From the NCBI GenBank assembly GCA_027314645.1, contig DAHVAL010000001.1, positions 139,295 to 203,294 on the forward strand: a stretch of 64,000 bases of DNA, written 5' to 3'. The position numbers and the translations under genes were made by a program. This document shows positions 61,964 to 64,000 of the stretch, in pieces. A model generated the notes under the pieces. That model was not told where the DNA came from, did not search any database, and was given only the letters and a program-made list of their open reading frames with translations. Each line of letters opens with the position of its first letter. The stretch's first letter is position 1. This DNA is from Nitrospirota bacterium. GTDB taxonomy: Bacteria; Nitrospirota; Leptospirillia; Leptospirillales; Leptospirillaceae.

Positions 61964-63790
61964 ATGGCTGAAGCCTCAAGCGGCACGGGCGACTTTCAGA
62001 CCTTGGTGTGGGAATCGAAGTATCGGGACATGCCGCGATCGGGTCCCCCCGAGCGGTCCGTCGAGGATTCCCACAGGCGCATTGCCGGGGCGGTCTCGTC
62101 CGTTGAACCCCGGGATCGGGGAATCTGGGAGAGCCGATTCCGCGCGATTCTCAAGGATTACAGGTTCCTGCCGGGAGGCCGGATCCTGGCGGGAGCCGGC
62201 ACCGACCGGACGGTGACCCTGTTCAACTGCTTCGTCATGGGCGTGGTCGAAGATTCCATCCCAGGGATCTTCCGGGCCCTGGAAGAGGGGGCGGTCACCA
62301 TGCAGCATGGGGGCGGGATCGGCGTCGACTTCTCCACCCTGCGCCCCCGGGGCACCCGGACGAAGGGGGCGGGAACGGTGGCCTCGGGCCCCGTGTCGTT
62401 CATGGAGTTGTGGGACGCGATGTGCGGAACCATCCTCTCGACGGGATCCCGGAGGGGAGCGATGATGGCGTCCATTCGCCTGGATCATCCCGATATCGTT
62501 GAGTTTGTCCTGGCCAAGCAGCAGCCCGGAAGTCTTCGGCATTTTAATCTCTCGGTCCAGGTCACCGACGATTTCATGACCCAGGTCAAGAAAGACGGAG
62601 AATGGCTCCTCGTTTTCCCTTCCTCGAACCTCGACGGGGGGGGAGAGACCGTTCACCGGGAATGGAGCGGAAGTTCGGGACCGGTTCCCTGCCGGGTCCT
62701 CCGGAAAATCCGGGCCCGGGATCTGTGGAATCGCATCCTCGACGCCACCTATCGGTTCTCCGAACCCGGGGTCCTTTTCATCGATCGGATCAACGGGATG
62801 AACAATCTCTGGTATCGGGAGCGGATCACCACCACCAACCCCTGCGGAGAGGTTCCCCTCCCGCCATACGGGGCCTGCGACCTGGGATCGATCAATCTGA
62901 CGCAGTTCATCAGCAGCCCTTTCTCTCCCCGGGCCAGGCTTGAGACCGAACGCCTGGTCGAAACGGTGTCGGCCGCGGTCCGCTTCCTCGATAACGTCAT
63001 CGATCTTTCCCGCTTTCCCCTTGCCGCCCAGGCCGAGGTGGTCCGGAAAACCCGGCGGATCGGCCTCGGAATCACGGGGTTGGCGGATGCCTTGGTCCTC
63101 CTCGGGATCGGGTACGGGAGTCCCGAGTCCCTAAGGTGGGCTTCGGAGGCGATGGAGACCATCTCCCGCGCCGCCTACCGGGCCTCGATCTCGCTGGCCC
63201 GGGAAAAGGGGGTTTTTCCTGTCTTCGATCGGGAGCGGTACCTGGAAGGACGATTCATCAGGGAGCTCCCGCCCGATATCCAAGACGGGATCGCCTCCTA
63301 CGGAATCCGAAACAGCCACCTGATTGCCATTGCCCCGGCCGGAACGATCAGCCTTCTTTCCGGGAACGTGTCCAGCGGGATCGAGCCGGTTTTTTCCCCG
63401 TTGTATCGAAGGGAGATCTCCCTCGAATCGGGCGCGGCCCGGGAATTCATCCTGAGGGATTATGCGGTCCGGCTGTTCCAGGAGGCGAAGGGGAAGGCCG
63501 ACAGCCTTCCTCCCGCCTTCGTGTCGGGCCCCGAGCTCCCCGTGAGGGCGCACCTGGATATGATGGCCGCCGTCAGCCCATTCGTGGACAATTCCGTTTC
63601 GAAGACGATCAACGTGAGCGAATCCATCCGGTTCGAGGCGTTTCGGGAGGTGTACGACCTCGCCTATTCCCTGGGGTTGAAAGGCTGCACCACTTTTCGC
63701 CCCAATTCCACGACGGGACAGGTTCTGACGCCCTTCACCCCGGGGGAGGACGCCCCCCACTGCTGTGTCCTGGATCGGGAGCCGGATTGA
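61964..63790 (+). CDS. nrdJ: Adenosylcobalamin-dependent ribonucleotide reductase (class II)
   Basis: Reduces ribonucleotides with vitamin B12, independent of oxygen. Visible motifs are FLPGGRILAGAGT, the active-site cysteine near residue 89 in LFNCFVM, MQHGGGIGVDFSTLRP, STGSRRGAMMA, NPCGEVPLPPYGACDLGSINL near residue 295, IAPAGTISLL and LKGCTTFRPN. The C-terminus keeps HCCVLD, probably the shuttle thiols. No ATP cone is seen, and at 608 residues it is compact. It starts about 80 bases after the IS, so its promoter may lie in or beside the element. Confidence 0.93.
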   Translation: MAEASSGTGDFQTLVWESKYRDMPRSGPPERSVEDSHRRIAGAVSSVEPRDRGIWESRFRAILKDYRFLPGGRILAGAGTDRTVTLFNCFVMGVVEDSIPGIFRALEEGAVTMQHGGGIGVDFSTLRPRGTRTKGAGTVASGPVSFMELWDAMCGTILSTGSRRGAMMASIRLDHPDIVEFVLAKQQPGSLRHFNLSVQVTDDFMTQVKKDGEWLLVFPSSNLDGGGETVHREWSGSSGPVPCRVLRKIRARDLWNRILDATYRFSEPGVLFIDRINGMNNLWYRERITTTNPCGEVPLPPYGACDLGSINLTQFISSPFSPRARLETERLVETVSAAVRFLDNVIDLSRFPLAAQAEVVRKTRRIGLGITGLADALVLLGIGYGSPESLRWASEAMETISRAAYRASISLAREKGVFPVFDRERYLEGRFIRELPPDIQDGIASYGIRNSHLIAIAPAGTISLLSGNVSSGIEPVFSPLYRREISLESGAAREFILRDYAVRLFQEAKGKADSLPPAFVSGPELPVRAHLDMMAAVSPFVDNSVSKTINVSESIRFEAFREVYDLAYSLGLKGCTTFRPNSTTGQVLTPFTPGEDAPHCCVLDREPD

Positions 63791-63818
63791 GGACCCGCCC
63801 CTTGAGACATGCGAGGAA

Positions 63819-64000
63819 TCACCCGGCAAGGAGCCGTTGACGGTCCTCTCTTAAGGGAACCGAGACGCCGAACGCGGAGGATTCCCGAGCGAGGGTGGTC
63901 CGAAGCCCTTCGGTTTCCGGCAAACCGGCCCGGACGGCCCGAAAGTTTCGGATGGCCAGTGGATCCATCTCGCGGCATAAGAGCCGTCGGCTTCCCGCCT
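63819..64000 (-). CDS. C-terminal end of an unknown minus-strand gene (5' end outside window)
   Basis: The minus strand has an open frame of 60 codons from the window edge to a stop at 63819-63821, reading MDPLAIRNFRAVRAGLPE and ending LREDRQRLLAG. The composition looks protein-like and the orientation is convergent with nrdJ. No family is recognised from this short part. Confidence 0.35.
   Translation of the reverse strand, partial: AGSRRLLCREMDPLAIRNFRAVRAGLPETEGLRTTLARESSAFGVSVPLREDRQRLLAG

Noticed and set aside
63664..63978. Minus-strand frame reading from the right edge into nrdJ
   Set aside because: It overlaps the conserved C-terminus of nrdJ in antisense and has biased composition; the frame ending at 63819 is the better candidate.
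1..64000. CRISPR array
   Set aside because: No regularly spaced direct repeats and no cas-type gene were seen anywhere in the window.

Overview
The window is GC-rich, gene-dense bacterial chromosome with short intergenic gaps and many start codons overlapping the upstream stop (ATGA, GTGA or TTGA). The gene set suggests a Gram-negative bacterium of the Nitrospirae type, most likely Leptospirillum: an outer membrane (barrel proteins, many lipoproteins), lysine synthesis by the DapL aminotransferase route, folate-dependent TrmFO, a cobalamin-dependent ribonucleotide reductase and ornithine-lipid synthesis genes. The genus is an inference from gene content; no rRNA or other marker in the window decides it.

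Layout. 1-5.7 kb: lysine/diaminopimelate genes (lysA end, dapA, dapB, an FAH-family enzyme, dapL), then folK. 5.7-9.6 kb: an exported barrel-like protein, mutY, a Ycf48-like propeller lipoprotein and a DUF3332 lipoprotein, closed by a strong hairpin terminator. 9.6-13.5 kb: two small envelope proteins on the minus strand, then an ABC importer with a fused double permease, an ATPase and the AAA-associated C-terminal domain as a separate gene. 13.5-21.5 kb: dprA-topA-trmFO-xerC, then argB, a lipoprotein and dut. 21.5-31.6 kb, mostly minus strand: PQQ-type propeller protein, ferritin-like acyl desaturase, the olsA/olsB ornithine-lipid pair, a reductase, a broken VOC gene, tRNA-Leu(CAA), a lipoprotein, a DUF374 acyltransferase, a TusA-like protein (plus strand), rsmI and panC.

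31.6-52.8 kb is a run of plus-strand housekeeping genes: radA-tsaB-rimI-DUF465-tatB-tatC, fhs with a large unknown exported protein, then uppS-cdsA-dxr-rseP-ispG-proS (envelope and isoprenoid precursors plus a prolyl-tRNA synthetase lacking its editing domain), and DUF177-rpmF-plsX-fabH-fabD-fabG-acpP-fabF-rnc (fatty acid synthesis), ending at a terminator. 52.9-55.1 kb holds a minus-strand pair, a Ser/Asn-rich lipoprotein and a PorV/FadL-like outer-membrane protein. purM-purN follow.

From tRNA-Ala(CGC) at 57.0 kb to about 61.9 kb lies accessory DNA: a tyrosine integrase beside the tRNA, an ImmA/IrrE plus DUF4411 toxin-antitoxin-like pair with a different base composition, the C-terminal stub of a second integrase, a truncated AT-rich gene and an IS256-family insertion sequence. 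The backbone resumes with the class II ribonucleotide reductase gene nrdJ and the end of a convergent unknown gene.

No CRISPR array or large unknown gene cluster was seen. The most unusual items are the editing-less prolyl-tRNA synthetase with a four-cysteine insert, the split ABC importer ATPase, the multidomain protein after fhs, the lipoprotein/barrel pair and the tRNA-Ala island.
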